A stretch of DNA of 11,231 bases from Bacteroidota bacterium (GTDB lineage: Bacteria; Bacteroidota; Bacteroidia; Bacteroidales; VadinHA17), in contig JADFUQ010000210.1 of NCBI GenBank assembly GCA_015222065.1, positions 1-11,231 of the forward strand, given 5' to 3'. Within the stretch, counting starts at the first letter, position 1. Each line of letters opens with the position of its first letter. A program made the position numbers and the translations under genes. This document shows, in pieces, positions 1-6,977 of this stretch. The notes beneath the pieces were generated by a model. That model was not told the origin of the DNA. It searched no databases and saw only the letters and a program-made list of their open reading frames with translations.

Positions 1-1
1 T

Positions 2-1729
2 AATGTTTATTTATTGAAATCCGGATCATCGGGAATTCTGATTGAAACAGGTTCGGGTAAGGTATTAGATTATCTGGAAGAAGTCGGTGTGGAGAAGATC
101 GAGTGGGTTTTACATACCCATAGTCATAGAGACCAGTGCTTTGGCGATCTGCTTATGAAGAAACACGGATCGAAAATTGCAATAGGCAAACAAGAGGCGT
201 ATGCTTTACAGCCTGCAGGTTTATATGCACCATTTGCCCCTCCGGGAAACTCAGGAAAATACGGCAAGTTGCCTGTATTGCCAGGGAGAATGGAGCCTTT
301 TCAAAAGCCTGGTGTGGATCAGGAGCTTACCGGTGGTATGGAATTCAAATGGAAACAATACAAAATCCGGGTCATCAATACTCCGGGTCATACAAAGGGA
401 AGCGTATCCTTACTTGTGGAGGTTGATGGTAAGAAAATTTGTTTTTGCGGAGATCTGATGGTCTCAGGTGGTCATGTGCGCGATTTTTATAGCATGCAAT
501 GGATCTATCTTCAGAATCCGGGCATTGATTCGTCTATTGTTTCTCTTCAAAAGATCGGGGAGTTCGATCCCGGTCTGATACTACCTTCACACGGTGAACT
601 GATTGATAATCCTGTAAAAGAAATCAACCTCCTCACGATGCGACTTCAAAGAGTCCAAAAATGCCTCGGGAGAGGTGGTGCAGGCCGGTGGAACTGGAGT
701 GGTTTTGTCCAGATATCTCCTCACGTTATTCAGGACTGCGGAACCACTTCCCAGATCATAATATCAGATGGGGGAGAGGCTCTTCTTTTTGATTGTGGTA
801 AAGGATTCACACCTGAACGGCTGGAGGAGGCAAAAAGAAAATTTGGTGTTAAAAAGATTGATGTTATTATTCCCAGTCACTGGCATGGCGATCATATTAA
901 TGGTATCTCAAAGCTGGCAAAAGCAGAAGAGTCAAAGATTTGGGTTTGGGATGGTTTGGTTGAACACCTTGAACATCCCGAACACTTTATAACAACATGC
1001 TGGTTTGCAAACCATATCAAAGCCGATCGGATTTTACATGAAGAGGAAGAATTCCGGTGGGGAGGCTACAGTTTCAAGGTCTATCATCATCCGGTCCATA
1101 TGGAAGAGCAGATGGGGCTTTACGCGAAAGTGGATGAATTAGACTTCTACTTCCTTGCTGATGGCACAGGAAACCGCCGGGACGGAAAAATGGGTTGCGC
1201 TCTTCACTGCTACAATGGAATTACCCTCAAATCAGGTCTTATGAAAACAGCACAGTCTTTTTATGAGGCCAATCCATATATATGTGTGCCGGCACATTCT
1301 AACTGCTTTGCCACGAACAGCAACACCAGAAACGAATTCCTGAAATGGGCTTTGGAAACAACAGATGCGATAACTGCACTTCTTACTCCGCCTCACCAGG
1401 AGATAGGATACGATCCCTACTGGGCTGTCTTCTATCCTGCACGTATAATTGCAAAGCCCGGTGAGGAAGTACAAATAGCCCTTCGATTGAAAAACCATGC
1501 TGAACATAGTATTACAGGGAAGATATGGACGAGAAGCTATGGAAATCTTATTATTGAGCAGGAATCATTGGAATATACCCTGGCGCCTGGAGAACAAAAA
1601 GATTTTCCCTTGTTCGTGAAGATTGATAAAAACGCTTCGCCGGGTGTCCACATTGTTACTGCAGATATTGAGTACGATAGTTTTATATTTGCAGAATTTG
1701 CTCATGGATATATACAAATAGATGAATAG
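2..1729 (+). CDS. Tandem metallo-beta-lactamase-fold hydrolase, 5' end cut by window edge
   Basis: The reading frame is open to the left edge. The codons before the TTG at 14 read NVYLL, which continues naturally into a metallo-beta-lactamase first strand, so the true start lies outside the window. Residue numbers here count from that TTG. Domain 1 (about 1-215) has THSHRDQ (H36, H38, D40), PGHTKGS (H126), FCGD (D147) and PSH (H193). The usual final His of HxHxDH is Gln41. Domain 2 (about 230-445) has the full SHWHGDH motif (H289, H291, D293, H294), then H362, D383 and H428. A C-terminal beta-rich stretch (about 465-571), with a PGEEVQIALRLKN segment, looks like an Ig/NEW3-type domain. Zinc-dependent hydrolysis is expected from the family; the substrate is unknown. 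No signal peptide can be judged because the N-terminus is missing. Its stop overlaps the start of the DUF819 gene by 8 bases, which suggests translational coupling. Confidence 0.88.
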   Translation, partial: NVYLLKSGSSGILIETGSGKVLDYLEEVGVEKIEWVLHTHSHRDQCFGDLLMKKHGSKIAIGKQEAYALQPAGLYAPFAPPGNSGKYGKLPVLPGRMEPFQKPGVDQELTGGMEFKWKQYKIRVINTPGHTKGSVSLLVEVDGKKICFCGDLMVSGGHVRDFYSMQWIYLQNPGIDSSIVSLQKIGEFDPGLILPSHGELIDNPVKEINLLTMRLQRVQKCLGRGGAGRWNWSGFVQISPHVIQDCGTTSQIIISDGGEALLFDCGKGFTPERLEEAKRKFGVKKIDVIIPSHWHGDHINGISKLAKAEESKIWVWDGLVEHLEHPEHFITTCWFANHIKADRILHEEEEFRWGGYSFKVYHHPVHMEEQMGLYAKVDELDFYFLADGTGNRRDGKMGCALHCYNGITLKSGLMKTAQSFYEANPYICVPAHSNCFATNSNTRNEFLKWALETTDAITALLTPPHQEIGYDPYWAVFYPARIIAKPGEEVQIALRLKNHAEHSITGKIWTRSYGNLIIEQESLEYTLAPGEQKDFPLFVKIDKNASPGVHIVTADIEYDSFIFAEFAHGYIQIDE

Positions 1730-2912
1730 TTTAGTTTCGCCTGATGACCATTGGGTTATTTGGGCATTTTTAGTTAGTATGGCTGCTCTAAGTCTGTACC
1801 TTGAGCAGAAATACAAATTTGTAAAAAAGATTACCGGTGCTGTTGTAGCAATTTGTGGAGGGATGCTTATCTCTAATACAGGAATTCTTCCGGCGGAATC
1901 TCCTTCATATGATGTTGTATGGAATTATGTTGTTCCTCTTACTATTCCATTGCTTCTGATAAAAACAGATATCCGAACCATATTTAAAGAGACCGGTCGT
2001 ATGGCAGGGGCTTTTCATATAAGCGTTTTGGGTACAATTATAGGGAGTATTATTGCTGTTGCCTTACTGCACTCTTTTGTTGATAATCTGGAATTGATCG
2101 GACCTGCAATGACAGCAAGCTATATTGGCGGTTCTGCTAATTTTGTGGCAGTGGTTTCAATGTTTCATCCGCCTAAAGACCTGGTGAATGCAACTTTGGT
2201 GGCTGATGCCGGTGTTATGATTATTTATTTTATATTATTGATCAGTATTCCAGGTATGAAACTGGTAAGACGGTTCTTTCCTGAAATGGAAAAATCAAAA
2301 ATTTTAACCGGTATGGATACGTCAGAACATAATGAAGACTACTGGAAACCAAAACCGATAGGATTGATGGATATTGGCAAATCATTATCCATCGCATTTC
2401 TAATAGCAGCAATTTCGGCAAAAGCAAGCAGCATTTTTGGGGCACCCGGTATGCCGGGTGTTTTAAATGTGATACTGGGACAGCAGTATCTTCTACTTAC
2501 CACTTTGTCTGTACTTTTTCCAATTATATTTCCAAAAACCACAAGAAATTTGGCAGGAAATGAGGAATTAGGGACTTTTCTTATTTTTATCTTTTTTGTA
2601 ATGATAGGACTTCCCGCCAGCATAACAAAGGTTATTACAGAAGCGCCGGTAATGATCCTTTTTTGTGCCGTTATCCTTCTTTTCAATTTTCTGATAACTT
2701 TTATTGTAGGGAAATTATTAAATTATGATTTGGAGGAACTGGTAATGGCGGGTGTTATTACATCAGGCGGACCTATGAATGGAGTAGCAATTGCTATTTC
2801 GAAAAATTGGCGAAGCCTCGTTTTTCCTTCGTTAATGCTGGGAGTTTGGGGCTATGTAATTGGAAACTACATTGGTTACCTGATGGGCATCCTGTTGAAA
2901 GCAATTTTTTGA
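1722..2912 (+). CDS. DUF819 family multi-spanning membrane protein
   Basis: This is a 396-residue, very hydrophobic protein with roughly ten predicted membrane segments, recognised as the DUF819 family (YjcL-like) from its overall pattern. Two similar motifs, GGSAN (136-140) and GGPMN (349-353), sit in the two halves. This suggests an internal two-fold repeat of the type seen in secondary transporters with re-entrant hairpins. A polar loop (about 187-215, including MDTSEHNEDYWKPK) separates the halves. The ATG lies inside the last codons of the hydrolase gene (ATGAATAG overlap), which decides the start and argues for one transcript. The biochemical role of DUF819 is not established. With a dipeptide epimerase next door, uptake or export of a peptide or D-amino-acid derivative is a reasonable guess but only inference. 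Confidence 0.87.
   Translation: MNSLVSPDDHWVIWAFLVSMAALSLYLEQKYKFVKKITGAVVAICGGMLISNTGILPAESPSYDVVWNYVVPLTIPLLLIKTDIRTIFKETGRMAGAFHISVLGTIIGSIIAVALLHSFVDNLELIGPAMTASYIGGSANFVAVVSMFHPPKDLVNATLVADAGVMIIYFILLISIPGMKLVRRFFPEMEKSKILTGMDTSEHNEDYWKPKPIGLMDIGKSLSIAFLIAAISAKASSIFGAPGMPGVLNVILGQQYLLLTTLSVLFPIIFPKTTRNLAGNEELGTFLIFIFFVMIGLPASITKVITEAPVMILFCAVILLFNFLITFIVGKLLNYDLEELVMAGVITSGGPMNGVAIAISKNWRSLVFPSLMLGVWGYVIGNYIGYLMGILLKAIF
2443..2464 (+). other. Perfect 7-bp hairpin followed by TTTT inside the DUF819 gene
   Basis: CACCCGG (2443-2449), loop TATG, CCGGGTG (2454-2460), then TTTT. The shape is that of an intrinsic terminator on the plus strand, but it lies within codons for APGMPGVL in an otherwise intact gene. 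It may simply reflect the codons used for a Pro-Gly repeat. The structure is seen directly; any role in RNA is speculative. Confidence 0.35.
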
Positions 2913-2923
2913 TAATGAGGAAA

Positions 2924-2971
2924 GGAATAATGGAAAAATGGAATAATGGAAAAATGGAATGGTGGAGAATT
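2924..2971. repeat. 16-bp tandem repeat, GGAATAATGGAAAAAT family
   Basis: Two perfect adjacent copies of GGAATAATGGAAAAAT (2924-2939 and 2940-2955) are followed by a degenerate third copy (2956-2971). The array fills the first half of the 107-bp gap between the DUF819 gene and the epimerase gene. The same family reappears after the GH20 gene near 10967-11085. The rest of this gap is A/T-rich with the short direct repeat CTAACAG (2991-2997 and 2998-3004); no convincing promoter boxes were found. Confidence 0.8.
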
Positions 2972-3019
2972 GGCAAAACGTGTTAACTTGCTAACAGCTA
3001 ACAGCAAAAACTTAAACTT

Positions 3020-4132
3020 ATGAAAAAAATGGTTATAGTAAAAACAGAGATTATTAAACTAAATATTAAACTAAAAGAGCCGATAAATATATCTCTGGGC
3101 ACTATTTACAATACGGAAAATATTGTAATAAAAATTCATACCGATTCAGGGATTACAGGAACCGGTGAATGTAGTCCATTTGTTTATATTGCAGGTGAGA
3201 CTCAGGCATCGGATTATGAATTGGCTAAAAACATCGCGATTATTTTAAAGGGGAAAGATCCGCTGGCTATTGAAGACCGGTTACAAGAAATCGATCGTCT
3301 TTTTCCCGGAAATTATACTATTAAGAGTGCTTTTGATATGGCATTATATGATATTCTTGCCAAAAAAGCAGGTTTGCCACTTTATCAAATACTCGGAGGA
3401 GGAAATACCAGGGAAATATATACCGATATGACAGTATATCTTGGTACCTCTGAAAAAATGGCCGCGGAAGCTTTAGATTATAAAAATGAAGGATATCCTG
3501 CTATAAAGGTAAAACTGGGTACTACTATGAAAGAGGATGTAGCCAGAATAAAGGCTATTAGAGATGCTGTTGGCGAAGATATCCCTATCCGGATCGATGC
3601 CAATCAAGGCTGGGATCCCATAAACGCAATAAAAATCCTAAAAGAATTGGAAAAATTCAATATAGAACATTGTGAAGAACCTATTCCGCACTGGAACAAT
3701 CGTGATCTTGTAAGGGTCAGGGAAAACAGTCCTGTTGCCATTATGGCTGATGAATCGGTTTTTGATCACATGGATGCTTTTCGGCTGGCCAGTATGGGGG
3801 CCTGTGATTATTTTAATATAAAACTTTCAAAATCAGGAGGAATTCACAATGCCCTAAAGATAGCTGCTATAGGAGAAGCAGCAGGGATTCATTCACAAGT
3901 AGGTTGTATGTCTGAAAGCAGATATGCATTAACAGCGCTTACTCATTTGGTGGCTGCCAGGAATAATATTATTTATTTTGACATAGATTCCTCATTTCCT
4001 CATGCTGAAGATCCGGTAACCGGAGGAATACAATATAAAGGCAGTGGCAAATGGGTCCTGCCTGATACACCCGGGATAGGGGCTGATTTTGATCCGGAAT
4101 TTCTTGATAAAATGGAGAAAACTATAATATGA
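3020..4132 (+). CDS. Dipeptide epimerase (enolase superfamily, MLE/AEE subgroup)
   Basis: A 370-residue cytoplasmic enzyme of the mandelate racemase/muconate lactonizing enzyme type, expected to invert one alpha-carbon of a dipeptide using two lysines and Mg2+. The set is complete: KVK (K163, K165), RIDANQGW (D193), CEEP (E219), MADES (D244) and the opposite base K268 in IKLSKSGG. DID at D321/D323 matches the acidic pair that, in known dipeptide epimerases, binds the free N-terminal amine; this favours a dipeptide over an N-acyl amino acid. Where the Bacillus L-Ala-D/L-Glu epimerase has the Arg that holds the Glu side chain, this protein has Gly27 (ISLGT). As I recall, the Cytophaga D-Ala-D-Ala epimerase also has Gly there, so the substrate is probably not Ala-Glu. 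ATG at 3020 is chosen; ATG at 3029 is a possible alternative. There is no signal peptide. N-acetyl-D-glutamate racemase (DgcA type) is a less likely alternative. Confidence 0.92.
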   Translation: MKKMVIVKTEIIKLNIKLKEPINISLGTIYNTENIVIKIHTDSGITGTGECSPFVYIAGETQASDYELAKNIAIILKGKDPLAIEDRLQEIDRLFPGNYTIKSAFDMALYDILAKKAGLPLYQILGGGNTREIYTDMTVYLGTSEKMAAEALDYKNEGYPAIKVKLGTTMKEDVARIKAIRDAVGEDIPIRIDANQGWDPINAIKILKELEKFNIEHCEEPIPHWNNRDLVRVRENSPVAIMADESVFDHMDAFRLASMGACDYFNIKLSKSGGIHNALKIAAIGEAAGIHSQVGCMSESRYALTALTHLVAARNNIIYFDIDSSFPHAEDPVTGGIQYKGSGKWVLPDTPGIGADFDPEFLDKMEKTII

Positions 4133-4198
4133 GGACATAGTTTCACAGGGTGAATTAAAAAAACGTTAATTTTCAGGTTTCATAATTAATTAGATAAT

Positions 4199-4254
4199 AG
4201 TCGGCAGTCAACAGTCGGCAGTCAACAGTCCACAGTCGGTAGTTAGCAGTCGAC
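4199..4254. repeat. Eight-unit 7-bp tandem array, consensus AGTCRRC
   Basis: Eight exact 7-base units in a row: AGTCGGC, AGTCAAC, AGTCGGC, AGTCAAC, AGTCCAC, AGTCGGT, AGTTAGC, AGTCGAC. The first four form two perfect copies of a 14-bp unit, and the later units are degenerate. The array lies in the 202-bp gap between the epimerase and the M23 lipoprotein, ending 80 bases before the lipoprotein start. Copy-number change would alter spacing in the upstream region of that gene. Apart from the array and the small ORF that follows, the gap is A/T-rich with nothing clear. Confidence 0.85.
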
Positions 4255-4260
4255 TTAAAA

Positions 4261-4338
4261 ATGAAAAGTATAATGAAATTAACCATTATCAAGCCATACA
4301 CATTAAAGTTACAATACAATAAACTAAGAAAATTATGA
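4261..4338 (+). pseudogene. 25-codon ORF resembling the 5' end of a second dipeptide epimerase gene
   Basis: The ORF runs from ATG at 4261 to TGA at 4336-4338, overlapping the ATG of the M23 lipoprotein by ATGA. It contains MKLTIIKPYTLKL, which resembles the first strand of Bacteroidota Ala-Glu-type epimerases as I remember them (MKLT-x-KPYTLKLK). After this it leaves the family pattern and stops. It may be the remnant of a deleted second epimerase gene, a short coupled leader peptide, or chance. The match is only about 13 residues and is from memory, so confidence is low. Confidence 0.3.
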
Positions 4339-5957
4339 AAACTCCAATTAATTTTACAGAAAATTATCAGCTTCCGGATTTGAAACCCTGTTTTAATTTA
4401 AGTAAAAAGATCGAATTTTATCGGACACTCTTTTTTATAACAATTTTATTAATAACAGGTTTATTTGTTTCCTGTACTAATACTGAACCGGTTGTAACAA
4501 ACCCTCTGCGTTCAGTTGTGAATCTAAGTACAGGTGAATCGCAAGATGTAAGTCTGGTTAATGGTGAAAATGTAAATATTGAATTAATTGACGTTGAAGA
4601 AATCCATGATGAACTCAGGGATGCAGTGCGTGAGGCACACGTTAAGGTTTCTGTAAACGGACAGGAAGTAACAATAATTTCAGGCAACTATTATCTGCCT
4701 GTACAGGTTGGGAATGTAAAAATTGACTGTCCGGTAACAGGAGGTTATGTAAAAAACTGCAGGATTGATGATTACGGATTTGATAAAGACGCCAGGATCC
4801 GTATCTGGCCTGAAGATTCACCATTCCTGACTCCCGGCACATTTGTTTATCCTGTTAAACAGAGATGGTTTGCCGATGATACACAGATGGGCAATGAGCC
4901 GGTATTTGTTGATTGGGGCGAACATGTATCTGAGAGATTAATTCAATACCATCCCTGGCTTGATTTTGGCGGTGCCGAGGAAATGGTTGAAGTTGTATCT
5001 GCCGTGGAAGGAACGGTAATTATTTCCGGTGAAGATGTCCTGCCGGGATACGAAGATATTCCGGTAAAATCACGTTATGATGTAATTGTTGTTCTTGATG
5101 ATAAAGGATGGTTATACCGTTATTCTCATCTGTTTAGTATTGATGCTGCTGTTCTCCCCGGTGCAAAAGTAAAGATGGGACAGAAGATAGCTGTTCTTGG
5201 TAAAGAAGGAGGCAGTGGCGGCTGGGCTCATCTTCACTTTGCTGTTTATTACAGGCAGTTATCAGGAAAATGGGCAACTGAAGATCCTTATGTTTATATC
5301 TGGGAAGCTTATGTTAATCAATATAACCCACCTGTAATCGCTATTGCCCGCCCGCACCGGTTAGCTTTTACCGGACAACCGGTTATACTTGACGGAAGTA
5401 AATCAAAAAGCTTTGCCGGTGAAATCACTTCCTACGAGTGGTCCTTCTGTGATGGTTCAACAGCTTCCGGTCCTGTACAGGAAAGGGAATACGATATTGC
5501 CGGCACGTACAGCGAAGTTCTGAAAGTGACTGATTCTGAAGGGAATATTGATTATGACTATACTGTTGTTCAGATACGCGACAGGGAAGATCCCGAAAAA
5601 ATGCCACCCACGATACATGCTGCTTATTATCCCACACTTAATATAAAACCAGGTGATCCCGTAACTTTTAAGGTACGTACTTTTCGTTCTGAAACCGGAA
5701 ATGAGGTATGGGATTTTGGAGATGGCACTCCTGTTGTAGAAGTCCAATCAGTGATTGAAAAATATATAGAATCCGAAAGCAAGGGTTTTATAGAATACGG
5801 ATATGATCCGCTAAAAGGAAAATATGCAGAAACGGTGCATACATTTGCCAAACCCGGTCACTATATTGTCAAAGTGGAACGTTCAAATGAATATGGTTAT
5901 ACAGCAACGGCACATTTGCATGTTGAAGTTATGGCTACGGATGAAAATAATGAATAA
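4335..5957 (+). CDS. M23 (LytM-type) peptidase lipoprotein with two PKD domains
   Basis: This 540-residue protein is predicted to be anchored by lipid on Cys47 (hydrophobic segment about 31-44, then FVSC). The 28-residue polar stretch before the hydrophobic segment is unusually long for a signal peptide, and no later ATG gives a better start. Residues about 50-195 are a beta-rich region with a possible disulfide pair, C132 and C142. The M23 domain (about 200-310) has HPWLD (H206, D210), YSHL (H265) and HLHF (H299, H301), which is the full zinc and catalytic set, so it should be an active endopeptidase, probably on peptidoglycan cross-links or glycine-rich peptides. Two PKD-type domains follow: about 331-416, with YEWSFCDGS, and about 424-533, with VWDFGDGT. 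PKD modules usually bind other surfaces or space the enzyme. The neighbouring dipeptide epimerase fits a murein-peptide source-and-use pairing; that link is inferred. Confidence 0.9.
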   Translation: MKTPINFTENYQLPDLKPCFNLSKKIEFYRTLFFITILLITGLFVSCTNTEPVVTNPLRSVVNLSTGESQDVSLVNGENVNIELIDVEEIHDELRDAVREAHVKVSVNGQEVTIISGNYYLPVQVGNVKIDCPVTGGYVKNCRIDDYGFDKDARIRIWPEDSPFLTPGTFVYPVKQRWFADDTQMGNEPVFVDWGEHVSERLIQYHPWLDFGGAEEMVEVVSAVEGTVIISGEDVLPGYEDIPVKSRYDVIVVLDDKGWLYRYSHLFSIDAAVLPGAKVKMGQKIAVLGKEGGSGGWAHLHFAVYYRQLSGKWATEDPYVYIWEAYVNQYNPPVIAIARPHRLAFTGQPVILDGSKSKSFAGEITSYEWSFCDGSTASGPVQEREYDIAGTYSEVLKVTDSEGNIDYDYTVVQIRDREDPEKMPPTIHAAYYPTLNIKPGDPVTFKVRTFRSETGNEVWDFGDGTPVVEVQSVIEKYIESESKGFIEYGYDPLKGKYAETVHTFAKPGHYIVKVERSNEYGYTATAHLHVEVMATDENNE

Positions 5958-5960
5958 TTT

Positions 5961-6050
5961 ATCACGCAAAGACGCAAAGATGCAGAGGCGCAAAGATTTG
6001 AATTGAAACAATTTATTGCTAATTAGCTTATCCTTAGCGGCTTTGTGAGA
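5961..6050. repeat. CGCAAAG short repeats with an imperfect inverted partner
   Basis: Copies of CGCAAAG occur at 5965-5971, 5973-5979 and 5989-5995. An inverted partner at 6037-6047 (GCG-G-CTTT-GTG) can pair with 5963-5975 (CAC-GC-AAAG-A-CGC) through 10 base pairs, with a 2-base bulge and one mismatch across a 61-base loop. This lies in the 170-bp gap between convergent genes, so it could fold on either transcript. The loop is too long for a standard terminator. Sequences of this kind are familiar from Bacteroidota intergenic regions. The remainder of the gap (6051-6127) shows nothing recognisable. Confidence 0.7.
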
Positions 6051-6127
6051 GGTTTTATGAACAATGCAGGTTAGATATTTATGTTATTCTTGAATGCGTG
6101 CCCTGTAACATGCAGCTATATAGTAAA

Positions 6128-6946
6128 TCAATGCAGAGGCCCGATACGATTCGTTCCAACTACCAGTTCATCGATCCATAGCTTCTGGGCATGTGGTAAC
6201 AGTCCCGGACCGAAATAGGGGGCCATAAGGAACTGGTTGATCTTCATTTCCGGGAAGTCGGTAGAGCGCAGGATCACGTCGGTGTGCTCTATCACGTGTT
6301 CCCCGTCAAACCAGCCACGGATAATACCATCCGGGTTCGGACGGTCGTTCTCAATGTCAAGCGTGTTGAGTTTGAAGTATGCCTCAATACAGTGCCATTT
6401 ATCATCGTTGAAAAGCACTTCCTTGCTGTCGTATAATTTCCCGTTATAGCCGCCTCTCAACTCGCCCTGTGTCAGACCATGGGGCATATCTTTATTTTGT
6501 ATGTCCGTGGCGCCGAGACGTAGTTTGCCATTCACCGGCTCGATGTAAAGGGTGAGGTGGCTTGCAGCCGGTCCGTGATATTCTGAATTTTCGGTGGTGA
6601 GGAAATGAGTGAGATGGGGATGGTAGTTCCTGCCTGTCCAGCCCCAGCCTTTCGAGAGTTTGAGGTAGAAGCGGATATAGACCTCACCGGTGGGTTCAAA
6701 CAAGTGCCGGATACTCGATGAGCCGCAGCCATTCAATTCATTGTCCCACTCGTACTCGATACAGCCCTCACCGGACTGAGCATCGCCAACGATATGGATA
6801 CGGGTTTCGTCGTACCAGCCACGTTTCGTGAGATCCGTGTCGTCGAAGTTCTCACTGAATAGAACATTTTCCGGAACATTTTCAGATTTTTTCTGGCATG
6901 ACATGGCAATTGCCAAACAGATGGTAAACATTAGTAACTTAATCAT
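6128..6946 (-). CDS. Lipoprotein with probable concanavalin-like jelly-roll (polysaccharide lyase-like) domain
   Basis: A 272-residue protein with a clear lipoprotein signal: short basic start, hydrophobic stretch, then AMSC with lipidated Cys17. Mature residues about 28-270 look like one beta-sandwich. It opens with LFSENFDD, has VYIRFYLKL near the middle, WHCIEAYFKLNT and GIIRGWFDGEHV later, and ends with LWIDELVVG. This order of strands is typical of LamG, heparin-lyase-like and PL14/PL20-like jelly rolls. Histidines in NYHPHLTHF and an EYHGP segment could be functional, but no catalytic set can be assigned, so it may be a binding protein rather than an enzyme. It lies 31 bases downstream of the CocE-like gene on the same strand, probably one operon. 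Its start has a strong Shine-Dalgarno sequence and its base composition is markedly GC-rich; both are unlike the rest of the window and suggest transfer. Confidence 0.75.
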   Translation of the reverse strand: MIKLLMFTICLAIAMSCQKKSENVPENVLFSENFDDTDLTKRGWYDETRIHIVGDAQSGEGCIEYEWDNELNGCGSSSIRHLFEPTGEVYIRFYLKLSKGWGWTGRNYHPHLTHFLTTENSEYHGPAASHLTLYIEPVNGKLRLGATDIQNKDMPHGLTQGELRGGYNGKLYDSKEVLFNDDKWHCIEAYFKLNTLDIENDRPNPDGIIRGWFDGEHVIEHTDVILRSTDFPEMKINQFLMAPYFGPGLLPHAQKLWIDELVVGTNRIGPLH

Positions 6947-6953
6947 TATGTGT

Positions 6954-6960
6954 CTCCTTT
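6954..6960 (-). promoter_or_regulatory. Strong Shine-Dalgarno site of the jelly-roll lipoprotein gene
   Basis: On the minus strand AAAGGAG ends 7 bases before the ATG at 6946. This is a textbook ribosome binding site and confirms the start. The starts of the DUF819, epimerase, M23, CocE-like and GH20 genes have no such site, only A/T-rich leaders as usual in Bacteroidota. Confidence 0.8.
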
Positions 6961-6977
6961 CGTTTTTTATTTAAATC

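Noticed and set aside
14..16. TTG at 14 as the true start of the first gene
   Set aside because: The frame is open upstream to the window edge, and the codons NVYLL before it fit the first strand of the fold. The gene most likely starts outside the window.
2794..2976. Minus-strand ORF of 60 codons with HHSIFPLFHFSIIPF
   Set aside because: It is again a reverse reading of the GGAATAATGG repeat combined with the end of the DUF819 gene.
4199..4254. CRISPR array
   Set aside because: Units are 7 bases and contiguous with no unique spacers; this is a simple tandem repeat.
5964..6050. Intrinsic terminator
   Set aside because: The pairing arms are 61 bases apart with a bulge and a mismatch, and no clean T-run follows a compact stem.
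6532..6732. Minus-strand ORF of 66 codons within the jelly-roll gene
   Set aside because: It is a frame shadow of a gene with a strong start site and lipoprotein signal.
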